Assembly: GCA_002335115.1 (NCBI GenBank)
Contig: DDCR01000119.1
Location: 1-8,893, forward strand
Length of the DNA stretch: 8,893 bases
Origin: Oceanospirillaceae bacterium UBA2001
Lineage (GTDB): Bacteria; Pseudomonadota; Gammaproteobacteria; Pseudomonadales; Balneatricaceae
Reading direction: 5' to 3'
Part shown: positions 1-6,080 of the stretch, one piece after another
Layout of the letters: each line of letters starts with the position of its first letter
Numbering within the stretch: the stretch's first letter is position 1
Notes under the pieces: model-generated
The model's database searches: none
What the model was told of the DNA's origin: nothing
Seen by the model: the letters and a program-made list of their open reading frames with translations, nothing else
Made by a program: the position numbers and the translations under genes

Positions 1-2684
1 CAGTGCTTATTACAGCAGATGGACCGGTGGATGAACTGACAAACTTAGCCCGCCAAGCAGAACGGGAGCTGTTAGCAAAAGGCATTAGCAAGATCAACTT
101 TACTGGCCTACCAAAACAGGAGATTGCCATTCAAGTTGAACCAACCACGATCCATGACTTGGGTTTGTCGTTACAGAAAATAGCGGGGCTAATCAATAAT
201 CAGAGCCAAGATGTCATGGCAGGTACCGCTGGTCGCACGGATGGTTCAAAACAATTGCGTGCGATCGGCAAAGTGTCAGATGTCAGTAGTTTTGAGCAAT
301 TGCCATTGCTGACTGGAGATAATGCACAATTGCTTCGACTTGGGGATGTGGCAGACATTAGCCTGCGCCCAAAGGAAGACCAAAGTACCATCCAATATGA
401 AGGCAAGCCTGCCATCCAGTTAGTCATTATGCGCAGCAAAAACGACGACACCATCAAAACGGCTGCCATCATGAATAAATGGGTGGTCGACGCCCGCAAG
501 CGCTTCCCCCAAAATGTCGAATTAATCGTCTATGATGAAAGATGGCTATTATTAAAGGCCCGCATTACCCTATTAATTAATAACGGCGCCTATGGCTTAC
601 TTTTTGTGGTGGGTTTACTATTTATGTTCCTCAATTCGAGGGTCGCTTTTTGGGTAGCCATGGGCATCCCCGCTTCATTGTTAGCCACTTGGGGTGTAAT
701 GTACTTTATTGGGGGATCAATTAACATGATCAGCCTGTTTGGTATGATCATGGCTTTAGGCATCATCGTAGATGATGCCATCGTTGTGGGTGAAGACACT
801 CTTGCCCACTTCCAGCAAGGTGAAGCACCTTTGCAAGCAGCCTTAGGTGGTGCGCAGCGTATGATGGGGCCTATTACAGCGTCTTCATTAACCACTATTG
901 CTGCCTTTTTACCTTTACTATTAATCAACGGTACCATCGGTAGTATCCTCGCTGATATCCCTGTGGTGGTGATTTGTGTCATCTTGGTGTCTTTGGTCGA
1001 ATGCTTTTTAGTCTTGCCAGGCCATCTGCACCATGCCCTAAAAAATCAAGTCAACAAAAAACCATCACGTATCCGCGCATGGTTTGATCGAGGTTTTGAA
1101 AGTTTTAAAAATAGTGTGTTTCGGCCAGCAGTAAGCTTTGCCATTGACTTTCGGTTTGTTACTTTTAGTTTAGCCATTACCGCATTAGTTTTAGCGGTGG
1201 GATTATTGGTGGGTGGACGGATTCAGTTCGCCTTCTTCCCTAGTGTCGATGGCGACAGTATTCGGGCTAACGTGCAATTTAGCAGTGGCACCCCTGCAAG
1301 CGAGGTGGCGGCCTATTTAGCTAAAGTGGATGATGCACTGCTGGAAACTGAAGCTGAGTTAGGTGGTGATCTCATCAGTGAACGTGTGTTCTTTTACGGC
1401 ACTAACAAATTACCCACCGCTGGGATTTCAAGCACAGAACAAATTGCGCTATTAAGAGTAGAACTTGACAGTTCAAAAATGAGATTGGTGACCAACGCTG
1501 CATTTATAGAAGCGTGGAATAATAAATTACCTAAAGTCTCTGGATTAGAAAAAATCATTATTGACCAGCCTCAGTCAGGCCCACCTGGTAAGCCCATTGA
1601 AGCGAATATTACTGGCGCTAGTGCCGATGTGATGAAGCAAGTCGCCCTTGATTTGCAGACCGCTTTGAAGGTGTTTACGGGGGTACAAAATATTGATGAC
1701 AACCTTCCCTATGGCATGGAACAACTGATCTTTAATCTCACTCCAGAAGCAGCAACCTTAGGCCTAACAAGTGCAGATATTGGCCGTCAGTTGAGGTACG
1801 CTTTTGATGGGGTCACCGTGCAAAGTTTTTACTTGGGAGCAGACGAAATTGATGTGCGCCTAATGCTCAAAGACCAGGATCGCAATAGTCTGTCAACTTT
1901 ATACGCCTTGCCAGTTATTTTGCCGTCAGGTAACACCGTGCCATTAATGGAATTAGTCGAGTTTAGTTCGCGTCGCGGTATTGATAAGTTTAGTAGTGAG
2001 AATGGTCAACTAACAGTCACTGTAAAAGCTGATGTAGACGTTGGCGCAACCAACGCTAACGTGGTTATCGGGGCTTTAAAAAAGGACGTTATCCCAAATC
2101 TTGAGCGAGACTATGGGGTGAAAATCACCTTTGGTGGAGCGAAGGAACGGGAGCGAGGTACCCTTGGAGACATGCTGACGGGCCTAGTTCTAGCCTTAGT
2201 GCTTATCTATATTGTACTGGCCTGGGTGTTTGCATCTTACACCTGGCCCGTCGCCGTAATGTTCACCATACCGTTTGGCCTTACGGGGGCTATTTTAGGT
2301 CACCTTGCGATGGAGAGAGACCTTACCATCCTGTCATTATTTGGTCTGTTTGGTTTATCGGGTATCGTCATCAACAACAGCATTGTGCTGCTGTCATTTT
2401 ATAAAGGCTTTCGTGAGCAAGGCATCGCGCCTAAAGAGGCCATCATCGAAGCCGCATGTCAGCGTTTGAGGGCTGTACTATTAACCTCAATGACGACCAT
2501 CGCTGGACTTACACCCATACTCTTTGAGGAGTCACTGCAGGCGCAATTTCTCATTCCGATGGCGATTTCAATTGTCTTTGGTCTAGCCCTTGGCACCTTA
2601 CTCATCCTCTTTGTAGTGCCTTCGATGGTATTAATGTTAGAAAACTTAAATGCCCTCCTTGCGGGCAGAAAACGCAGCACCTAA
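1..2684 (+). CDS. RND-family efflux permease (AcrB/HAE1-like), 5' truncated by window edge
   Basis: Inner-membrane proton-driven exporter subunit of the resistance-nodulation-division superfamily, normally working with a periplasmic adaptor and an outer-membrane channel. About 893 residues are visible against roughly 1,030-1,050 for the family, so about 140-150 N-terminal residues lie outside; the GTG at base 3 is an internal codon, not a start. Visible in order: periplasmic porter region (residues 1-180), a membrane block with TM2-TM6 (about 190-345), a second periplasmic loop (about 410-715) and the C-terminal membrane block (about 725-880). The TM4 proton-relay pair is kept as GIIVDDAIVVGED (D257, D258, matching AcrB D407/D408). 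In TM10 the AcrB Lys940 position reads GIVINNS (N791, N792), so that lysine is absent, as in some other RND clades. Substrate cannot be told from sequence, and no adaptor gene is in view. Family assignment is secure. Confidence 0.95.
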   Translation, partial: VLITADGPVDELTNLARQAERELLAKGISKINFTGLPKQEIAIQVEPTTIHDLGLSLQKIAGLINNQSQDVMAGTAGRTDGSKQLRAIGKVSDVSSFEQLPLLTGDNAQLLRLGDVADISLRPKEDQSTIQYEGKPAIQLVIMRSKNDDTIKTAAIMNKWVVDARKRFPQNVELIVYDERWLLLKARITLLINNGAYGLLFVVGLLFMFLNSRVAFWVAMGIPASLLATWGVMYFIGGSINMISLFGMIMALGIIVDDAIVVGEDTLAHFQQGEAPLQAALGGAQRMMGPITASSLTTIAAFLPLLLINGTIGSILADIPVVVICVILVSLVECFLVLPGHLHHALKNQVNKKPSRIRAWFDRGFESFKNSVFRPAVSFAIDFRFVTFSLAITALVLAVGLLVGGRIQFAFFPSVDGDSIRANVQFSSGTPASEVAAYLAKVDDALLETEAELGGDLISERVFFYGTNKLPTAGISSTEQIALLRVELDSSKMRLVTNAAFIEAWNNKLPKVSGLEKIIIDQPQSGPPGKPIEANITGASADVMKQVALDLQTALKVFTGVQNIDDNLPYGMEQLIFNLTPEAATLGLTSADIGRQLRYAFDGVTVQSFYLGADEIDVRLMLKDQDRNSLSTLYALPVILPSGNTVPLMELVEFSSRRGIDKFSSENGQLTVTVKADVDVGATNANVVIGALKKDVIPNLERDYGVKITFGGAKERERGTLGDMLTGLVLALVLIYIVLAWVFASYTWPVAVMFTIPFGLTGAILGHLAMERDLTILSLFGLFGLSGIVINNSIVLLSFYKGFREQGIAPKEAIIEAACQRLRAVLLTSMTTIAGLTPILFEESLQAQFLIPMAISIVFGLALGTLLILFVVPSMVLMLENLNALLAGRKRST
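2651..2667 (-). terminator. Possible weak intrinsic terminator for dinB
   Basis: Arms TGCCC (2651-2655) and GGGCA (2663-2667) enclose a 7-base loop. Read on the minus strand the hairpin is followed by TTTAAGTTTT and lies about 30 bases past the dinB stop. The stem is only 5 bp and the T-tract is broken, and the site lies inside the 3' end of the RND coding sequence, so this is tentative. Confidence 0.25.
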
Positions 2685-2698
2685 AGCGTAAAAATAGC

Positions 2699-3763
2699 TT
2701 AAAATAGGCGCATCTGCTGCTGCGAGTCTGGGGCCTTTAATTTAAGGCCCATACCCAACAAACGCACTCCCTGTTTCTGCTGCTGTGGCAACCCACTGTG
2801 AAATGCGGTTTGCAACAAGTTTTTAAAAAAATCTAGGTTAATCTCAACGCTGGCTTGCTCTCGGGTTAGTTGCGAAAAATCGGCAAACTTTAACTTCACA
2901 ACGACACCTGCAACTTCATAATCTTGAGACAGCTTATGCCATCGCTCCAACAGCTCAATGTACAAAGGAGATAAGGCATCACGGCAGGCTTGGATATTTG
3001 TTAGGTCTTGTGTATAGGTGTTTTCCACAGACACAGACTTACGCACTCGACGGGTCTGCACTGGCCGATGATCTTCACCGTATCTTCTTGTCGCTAAAGC
3101 CTGCCCCATGCGACCAAATTTTTGCTCTAGTTCTAACTCACTAAAAGATCGAAGATCAGCACAGTTTTGGATCCCATACCCAGCTAATTTAGCAGCACTT
3201 ACGGGGCCAATACCTGGTATTTTTGTGACGCACAGGCCAGCACTAAACTCATCGAGCTCACATGGTTTGACGACAAATAAGCCATTCGGTTTGCGCCAAT
3301 CACTGGCCACTTTGGCAATAAACTTATTGGGAGCCACTCCAGCAGAAATAGTAATGCCAACCTCTGCCTCAACGGTAGACCTGATATCTTGCGCAATTAG
3401 GGTGGCGCTGCCACTAAACAAGGGAGAGTCTGTTACATCGATAAATGCTTCATCTAAGGATAAAGGTTCTATGATTGTGGAGTAACGCTTAAAAATGGAC
3501 ATTATTTGCTGTGACACAGCCTTATACAAAGCCATTCGGCCGGGCAAAATCAACAACTCTGGACAAGCACGGATAGCTTGAGCCGATGCCATGGCTGAGT
3601 GAACGCCAAATTTCCGAGCAGGGTAATTGCAGGTTGCGATGACTCCTCGACTATGCGCAGCACCACCAATAGCAATCGGTCGATGGCGATAACTAGGTAC
3701 TTCGCGCATCTCTACAGCGGCATAAAAGCAGTCACAATCACAATGAATTATCTTTCGACTCAT
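2699..3763 (-). CDS. dinB: DNA polymerase IV (Y-family translesion polymerase)
   Basis: Error-prone lesion-bypass polymerase acting on damaged or stalled DNA with the beta clamp; 354 residues, close to E. coli Pol IV (351). The start is the ATG at 3763, giving MSRKIIHCDCDCFYAAVEMR, which aligns with the Pol IV N-terminus; GGGTG lies just upstream. The frame stays open further upstream to 3931, but that stretch has no family character and runs through the control region into the neighbouring gene. Catalytic carboxylates are D9 (E. coli D8) and the SLDEAFIDVT motif with D104/E105. The steric-gate position is Tyr14, a common alternative to Phe. KFIAKVASDWRKPNG (148-161) is the conserved palm segment and KIPGIGPVSA (181-190) the helix-hairpin-helix region. 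The C-terminus QMRLF fits the beta-clamp binding consensus QL(S/D)LF. A LexA-like box lies 24 bases upstream of the start, consistent with SOS control. It converges with the RND gene across 14 bases. Confidence 0.97.
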   Translation of the reverse strand: MSRKIIHCDCDCFYAAVEMREVPSYRHRPIAIGGAAHSRGVIATCNYPARKFGVHSAMASAQAIRACPELLILPGRMALYKAVSQQIMSIFKRYSTIIEPLSLDEAFIDVTDSPLFSGSATLIAQDIRSTVEAEVGITISAGVAPNKFIAKVASDWRKPNGLFVVKPCELDEFSAGLCVTKIPGIGPVSAAKLAGYGIQNCADLRSFSELELEQKFGRMGQALATRRYGEDHRPVQTRRVRKSVSVENTYTQDLTNIQACRDALSPLYIELLERWHKLSQDYEVAGVVVKLKFADFSQLTREQASVEINLDFFKNLLQTAFHSGLPQQQKQGVRLLGMGLKLKAPDSQQQMRLF

Positions 3764-3786
3764 CGGCACCCTACTTAACTTTATTA

Positions 3787-3802
3787 CTGTACATATAACC
3801 AG
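3787..3802. promoter_or_regulatory. LexA (SOS) box, one mismatch from core consensus
   Basis: CTGT ACATATAA CCAG on the plus strand (CTGG N8 ACAG on the minus) matches the gammaproteobacterial LexA core CTGT-N8-ACAG at 7 of 8 core bases, and the AT-rich alternating centre is also typical. It is 24 bases upstream of the dinB ATG, the expected place for LexA repression of dinB. It also overlaps the candidate -35 of a rightward promoter toward the DUF1244 gene. LexA control of dinB is established in E. coli; here it is inferred from the site. Confidence 0.7.
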
Positions 3803-3817
3803 CATTTTACCTATAAT
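3788..3817 (+). promoter_or_regulatory. Candidate sigma-70 promoter for the DUF1244-bax unit
   Basis: A consensus -10 hexamer TATAAT (3812-3817) is preceded after 18 bases by TGTACA (3788-3793), which matches the -35 consensus TTGACA at four of six positions. It faces right, with an expected transcript start about 90 bases before the DUF1244 ATG. The -35 lies inside the LexA-like box. A second -10-like TATTAT occurs at 3874-3879 without a recognisable -35. The prediction rests on hexamer matching only. Confidence 0.4.
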
Positions 3818-3837
3818 ACACAATAGTTCAAGTCTTA

Positions 3838-3853
3838 CTAGACACCTGTCTAG
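3838..3853. promoter_or_regulatory. 16-bp operator-like palindrome
   Basis: Perfect 7-bp arms CTAGACA and TGTCTAG are separated by CC. The length and form resemble operators of dimeric helix-turn-helix repressors such as TetR-family proteins, though no such regulator gene is in the window. It lies about 20 bases downstream of the rightward TATAAT and 60 bases before the DUF1244 ATG, and about 75 bases upstream of dinB. It carries two CTAG tetranucleotides, usually scarce in gammaproteobacterial DNA. It could also act as a short RNA hairpin. The binding protein is unknown. Confidence 0.45.
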
Positions 3854-3913
3854 CGCTTGTGCAGTTAAAGCGATATTATCAGTGCTGTTTATTTTGGCGT
3901 TACCGAGATCTAT

Positions 3914-4225
3914 ATGAACCCACAAACACAAACAGAACTTGAAGCTGCAGCCTTTCGTAGCCTAGTTAAACACCTAGATAGCCGCAAAGATGTGCAGAAC
4001 ATTGACCTAATGACATTGGCTGGGTTTTGTCGCAACTGTATGAGCAAATGGCTGTTAGCCGCAGCTGATGAACAAAGTGTAGCGATGAACTATGATGAAG
4101 CTAGAGAGCATGTCTATTGCATGCCCTACGATGAATGGAAAGAACATCATCAGTTACCTGCAACTAAAGAACAAATGCAAGCTTTTTCAGCCATGGAGAA
4201 AGCCAAAGAAAGAGTGAACAGTTAG
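3914..4225 (+). CDS. DUF1244 family protein
   Basis: Small soluble protein of 103 residues, about normal for the DUF1244 family, whose function is not established. Family hallmarks are QNIDLMTLAGFCRNCMSKW (28-46), with the two cysteines of FCRNC (C39, C42), and YCMPYDEWK (68-76), followed by a helix with ATKEQ (83-87). There is no signal peptide or membrane segment. The ATG at 3914 starts right at the family N-terminus; the Shine-Dalgarno is weak (GAG at 3905-3907). It is the first gene of a close-packed unit: the next ATG follows the stop after 4 bases. The upstream DNA shared with dinB holds a LexA-like box and a palindrome. The CxxC-like FCRNC pair could suggest metal binding or redox activity, but that is only a guess. 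Confidence 0.88.
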   Translation: MNPQTQTELEAAAFRSLVKHLDSRKDVQNIDLMTLAGFCRNCMSKWLLAAADEQSVAMNYDEAREHVYCMPYDEWKEHHQLPATKEQMQAFSAMEKAKERVNS

Positions 4226-4229
4226 TGCC

Positions 4230-4418
4230 ATGCCTATTTTATCTAACTCCCAAAACACACGCTCACTGATGCAAGCGCTTGAAGAAAAGATAAAACTACT
4301 AATCAGTCAAAACTTAATTATGAGCCTAGAGATTGCCCAATTAAAGCAGCAAAATGATCATTTGGTGACCCAACTGAGGGAACAAGATGACGCCACTGAG
4401 ACCATAAATCATCCCTAG
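4230..4418 (+). CDS. Small coiled-coil protein, ZapB-like in its core
   Basis: A 62-residue protein with no assigned family. From residue 17 to 49 it shows an unbroken heptad pattern: a positions I21, N28, I35, N42, L49 and d positions L17, L24, M31, L38, L45. Asn recurs at a positions 14 residues apart, a feature of dimeric zippers. The segment MSLEIAQLKQQNDHL loosely resembles the E. coli ZapB segment MEIEELKEKNNSL, but the protein is shorter and lacks the rest of ZapB. SlyX-like proteins are another possibility. The tail is acidic and polar. ATG 4230 is 4 bases after the DUF1244 stop and has no strong Shine-Dalgarno (GAGTGA about 16 bases upstream), suggesting translational coupling. Its stop codon is part of the ribosome site of the next gene. 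The ordered heptads and tight spacing argue for a real gene. Confidence 0.7.
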   Translation: MPILSNSQNTRSLMQALEEKIKLLISQNLIMSLEIAQLKQQNDHLVTQLREQDDATETINHP

Positions 4419-4422
4419 GAGA
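4417..4422 (+). promoter_or_regulatory. Strong Shine-Dalgarno that points to a CTG start for bax
   Basis: AGGAGA begins within the TAG stop of the coiled-coil gene. With 6 bases after AGGAGA (7 after AGGAG) comes CTG (4429), followed at once by another CTG (4432); both are in frame with bax. No ATG or GTG exists in that frame between the stop at 4405-4407 and the membrane segment; the next usual start is TTG at 4453, about 30 bases away, too far for this site. Confidence 0.65.
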
Positions 4423-4428
4423 TACTTT

Positions 4429-5394
4429 CTGCTGACAAATATTGGCACATTCTTGCGCCAGCATGGAGCGCTAACAGGATTAGTTTTATTGCTTGTGGGT
4501 GCTTTTCTGCTTAAGAATGCAGAAAAAGTGGACCATCCATCTGAACTAAGTTCAGCCACTAACAAGCGGGTACTTTCTAGTGCGAATGTGGCAGCGCGCA
4601 TTAGTCAGGCGTTTGAGTCTACCTTTGACACCAAGGTAGAACCCATGCCTGATTTTTTAGCTATTACTGATGTAAAATTAAAAAAGACAACTTTTTTTAA
4701 TTATTTGACGAAACTGACAACAGTAGCAAATTACAAAATTCTTCAACTTCGTGCTGAAATTAAAGGTATGAATCCCCAACGTCTGACACACCAACAGACC
4801 CAATTGCTCACTCGCTTATCCAAAACATACAAAATAAAAGTGTCAGAGCCTATTGAGAAAATCGATTTACTGTTGCACAAGGTGGGCGTCATACCTTCGT
4901 CCTTAGTGCTGGCCCAAGCGGCTAATGAAAGCGCATGGGGAACCTCTCGGTTTGCAATTCAGGGGAATAACCTTTTTGGTCAGTGGTGTTTTAGTTTGGG
5001 CTGTGGCCTAGTTCCAAACAGTCGCCCTGTTGGAGCGAATTATGAAGTACGCAAGTTTAAAGACCCACAGGCATCTGTAGATGCCTATATGCGTAACTTG
5101 AACCGTCATGGCAGTTATGCAAATTTGCGTGATATTCGAGCATGCTTAACTCAACACTCTGAAATAGTCACGGGTCGAGCCTTATCAGCTGGATTAATCA
5201 AGTATTCAACGCGTGGCGTAGACTACATTGATGAAATAAGATCGATGATTCGTGTCAATAAACTAGAAGCTTGGCAAAAAGCTTGGTGGGGTAATAATAA
5301 TCAACACCCCTGCAGTAAGCTGGTGCAGTTTGAACGTCCAAAAGTAGCGACAGAAGACCCGGTTCATGGTATCACTCAGCCCAATAACAATTAA
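4429..5394 (+). CDS. bax: Bax-type peptidoglycan glucosaminidase (GH73-like), membrane-anchored
   Basis: Probable cell-wall hydrolase that cleaves N-acetylglucosaminyl linkages in peptidoglycan, acting in the periplasm. From the CTG at 4429 it has 321 residues; from the TTG at 4453 it has 313. A single hydrophobic segment (ALTGLVLLLVGAFLL, residues 14-28 from CTG) follows a short cytoplasmic N-terminus containing one Arg and one His, so the rest should be periplasmic. The catalytic domain is in the C-terminal half: LVLAQAANESAWGTSRFA with the presumed catalytic Glu (E167 from CTG), then GNNLFGQWCFSLGCGLVP with two cysteines (C187, C192) typical of the Bax family, and ASVDAYMRNLNRHGSY. The middle (about 60-140) is the Bax-specific leader region. 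It is the last gene of the DUF1244-coiled-coil-bax unit. The activity is known from related FlgJ/GH73 enzymes and is inferred here. The start codon is uncertain. Confidence 0.88.
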   Translation: MLTNIGTFLRQHGALTGLVLLLVGAFLLKNAEKVDHPSELSSATNKRVLSSANVAARISQAFESTFDTKVEPMPDFLAITDVKLKKTTFFNYLTKLTTVANYKILQLRAEIKGMNPQRLTHQQTQLLTRLSKTYKIKVSEPIEKIDLLLHKVGVIPSSLVLAQAANESAWGTSRFAIQGNNLFGQWCFSLGCGLVPNSRPVGANYEVRKFKDPQASVDAYMRNLNRHGSYANLRDIRACLTQHSEIVTGRALSAGLIKYSTRGVDYIDEIRSMIRVNKLEAWQKAWWGNNNQHPCSKLVQFERPKVATEDPVHGITQPNNN

Positions 5395-5502
5395 TAAACT
5401 AAGTTAAAAAGCTAAGTTTTTAGGGCCTAGTAAAATTAACCAGAGATTAACTGGAAATTCAAAAGGCACGCTCATGATGCCAATCTCGACTCATAGGTAA
5501 AG

Positions 5503-5565
5503 ATGCGAAGGCACTGGGCTGTCGTTGAACGTAACAGAGAGTTAAATAACCAACTCAAAAAATGA
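5503..5565 (+). other. 20-codon mini-ORF (possible leader peptide or interrupted gene)
   Basis: ATG at 5503 follows AGG with 5 bases between. The 20-residue product is basic and polar (MRRHWAVV, then Arg/Asn-rich, ending QLKK) and stops at TGA 5563-5565. Past the TGA the same frame stays open to a TAG at 5629-5631 and reads VWLGILLVGGLEL, a hydrophobic run, then a polar tail. Together they would form a 42-residue single-span protein broken by one stop. This may be chance in a short stretch, and I recognise no homologue. Confidence 0.2.
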
Positions 5566-5583
5566 GTATGGTTGGGCATACTC
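5564..5583 (+). other. Perfect 7-bp hairpin at the mini-ORF stop
   Basis: GAGTATG (5564-5570), loop GTTGGG, CATACTC (5577-5583). The left arm begins inside the TGA stop of the mini-ORF. CCAAC at 5550-5554 could instead pair with GTTGG (5571-5575) in the loop, giving a competing fold. No T-tract follows, so it is not an intrinsic terminator. Confidence 0.4.
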
Positions 5584-5635
5584 CTTGTCGGGGGTCTTGA
5601 ACTAACCAGTAAACAACCCGATATAGTTTAGGTAT

Positions 5636-5660
5636 GAAGGGCTAAAAGTATTTAGCCTTC
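5636..5660 (+). other. Hairpin in the leader of the DUF3301 gene
   Basis: GGCTAAA (5640-5646), loop AGTA, TTTAGCC (5651-5657); a bulged G (5639) lets GAA (5636-5638) pair with TTC (5658-5660), giving about 10 bp. It ends 22 bases before the DUF3301 ATG and leaves its ribosome site (AGG at 5670-5672) free. No T-run follows on either strand, so it may be a leader or RNA-stability element rather than a terminator. Confidence 0.4.
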
Positions 5661-5682
5661 CATCAAAACAGGCAGCTTATAA

Positions 5683-5991
5683 ATGAGTTTAGAATGGCTT
5701 TTAGTAGTTTTGTTACTGGGGATGATTTACTGGTGGGATACCAGTGCGGCCAAGGATCGGGCGCGATTGGCTGCAAAGCAACAGTGTGAGCTACAAGACC
5801 TGCAATTGCTTGATGACACCGTTGCCCTTAAAAAAACTCGTCTTAAACGTGACCGTCGCGGACACATCTCATTTTTGCGACAGTTTACTTTTGAATTCAG
5901 CAGTGACGGTGAACAAAGAACTCAGGGGGAATTACATTTACTGGGGAAAAAAATGACTCACCTGCATCTGGAAGTGCATCGAATACACTAG
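5683..5991 (+). CDS. DUF3301 family membrane protein
   Basis: A 102-residue protein of the DUF3301 family, function unknown. An N-terminal membrane span (about residues 4-18, WLLVVLLLGMIYWW) is followed by a basic helix (KDRARLAAKQQC, 24-35). The conserved family block is LQLLDDTVALKKTRLKRD (40-57), with FEFSSDGEQR (70-79), GELHLLGKK (82-90) and the terminal EVHRIH. The charge pattern suggests a short anchor with the soluble part in the cytoplasm. ATG 5683 is preceded by AGG after 10 bases and matches the family N-terminus. A second overlapping open frame here (5744-5956) is only a shadow. The gene sits 89 bases upstream of fabY on the same strand, so cotranscription is plausible, but nothing in the sequence links the two functions. 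Confidence 0.87.
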   Translation: MSLEWLLVVLLLGMIYWWDTSAAKDRARLAAKQQCELQDLQLLDDTVALKKTRLKRDRRGHISFLRQFTFEFSSDGEQRTQGELHLLGKKMTHLHLEVHRIH

Positions 5992-6067
5992 ATTACGCCA
6001 CAACCCTAGAGTTTAACCACCACTCTGCTAGAATGGCATTCCACAAGGTCGTATCATTATCCATTTT

Positions 6068-6072
6068 GAGGA
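6068..6072 (+). promoter_or_regulatory. Shine-Dalgarno that sets the TTG start of fabY
   Basis: GAGGA lies 8 bases before TTG 6081, near-ideal spacing. The ATG at 6033 upstream in the same frame has no purine-rich site at proper distance, and the 16 residues it would add do not resemble the family. Confidence 0.65.
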
Positions 6073-6080
6073 ATATCGAG

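Larger units (their letters stand above)
5395..5682 (+). other. 288-base intergenic region, structured but without a convincing gene
   Basis: The first 60 bases are AT-rich, with a short direct repeat CTAAGTT and a 4-bp hairpin CCAG/CTGG (5440-5454). From 5503 there is a 20-codon mini-ORF, then three hairpins at 5564-5583, 5586-5623 (TGTCGGG/CCCGATA with one G-T pair, 24-base loop) and 5636-5660. A possible promoter is TTGAAC (5598-5603) with TATAGT (5622-5627), but its 18-19-base spacing and weak -35 make it doubtful. No tRNA, known riboswitch or T-tract terminator was recognised. It could be a 5' leader for DUF3301-fabY, an unrecognised small RNA or decayed sequence. Confidence 0.45.

Noticed and set aside
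590..982. 130-codon open frame on the minus strand inside the RND gene
   Set aside because: It is antisense to well-conserved membrane segments of the permease and its product resembles no family; it is a by-product of the codon pattern.
3108..3485. 125-codon plus-strand open frame inside dinB
   Set aside because: It is antisense to the conserved palm and helix-hairpin-helix region of Pol IV and has no protein-family character.
3764..3931. Upstream extension of the dinB reading frame by 56 codons
   Set aside because: The added residues have no Pol IV character, would overlap the DUF1244 start and would place the LexA-like box inside the gene.
5404..5423. A/T hairpin (AAAAA/TTTTT around GCTAAG) just after the bax stop as a terminator
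   Set aside because: The stem consists only of A-T pairs plus one G-T pair, with no GC core and no following T-tract.
5563..5583. TGA followed directly by a hairpin, as in a selenocysteine (SECIS) site
   Set aside because: The hairpin starts inside the TGA and its loop is only 5-10 bases downstream, too close for a bacterial SECIS, and the peptide context resembles no selenoprotein.
5395..5682. Integron attC site, tRNA or IS remnant in the intergenic gap
   Set aside because: I found no paired GTTRRRY/RYYYAAC core sites, no tRNA arms and no transposase-like translation or terminal inverted repeats.
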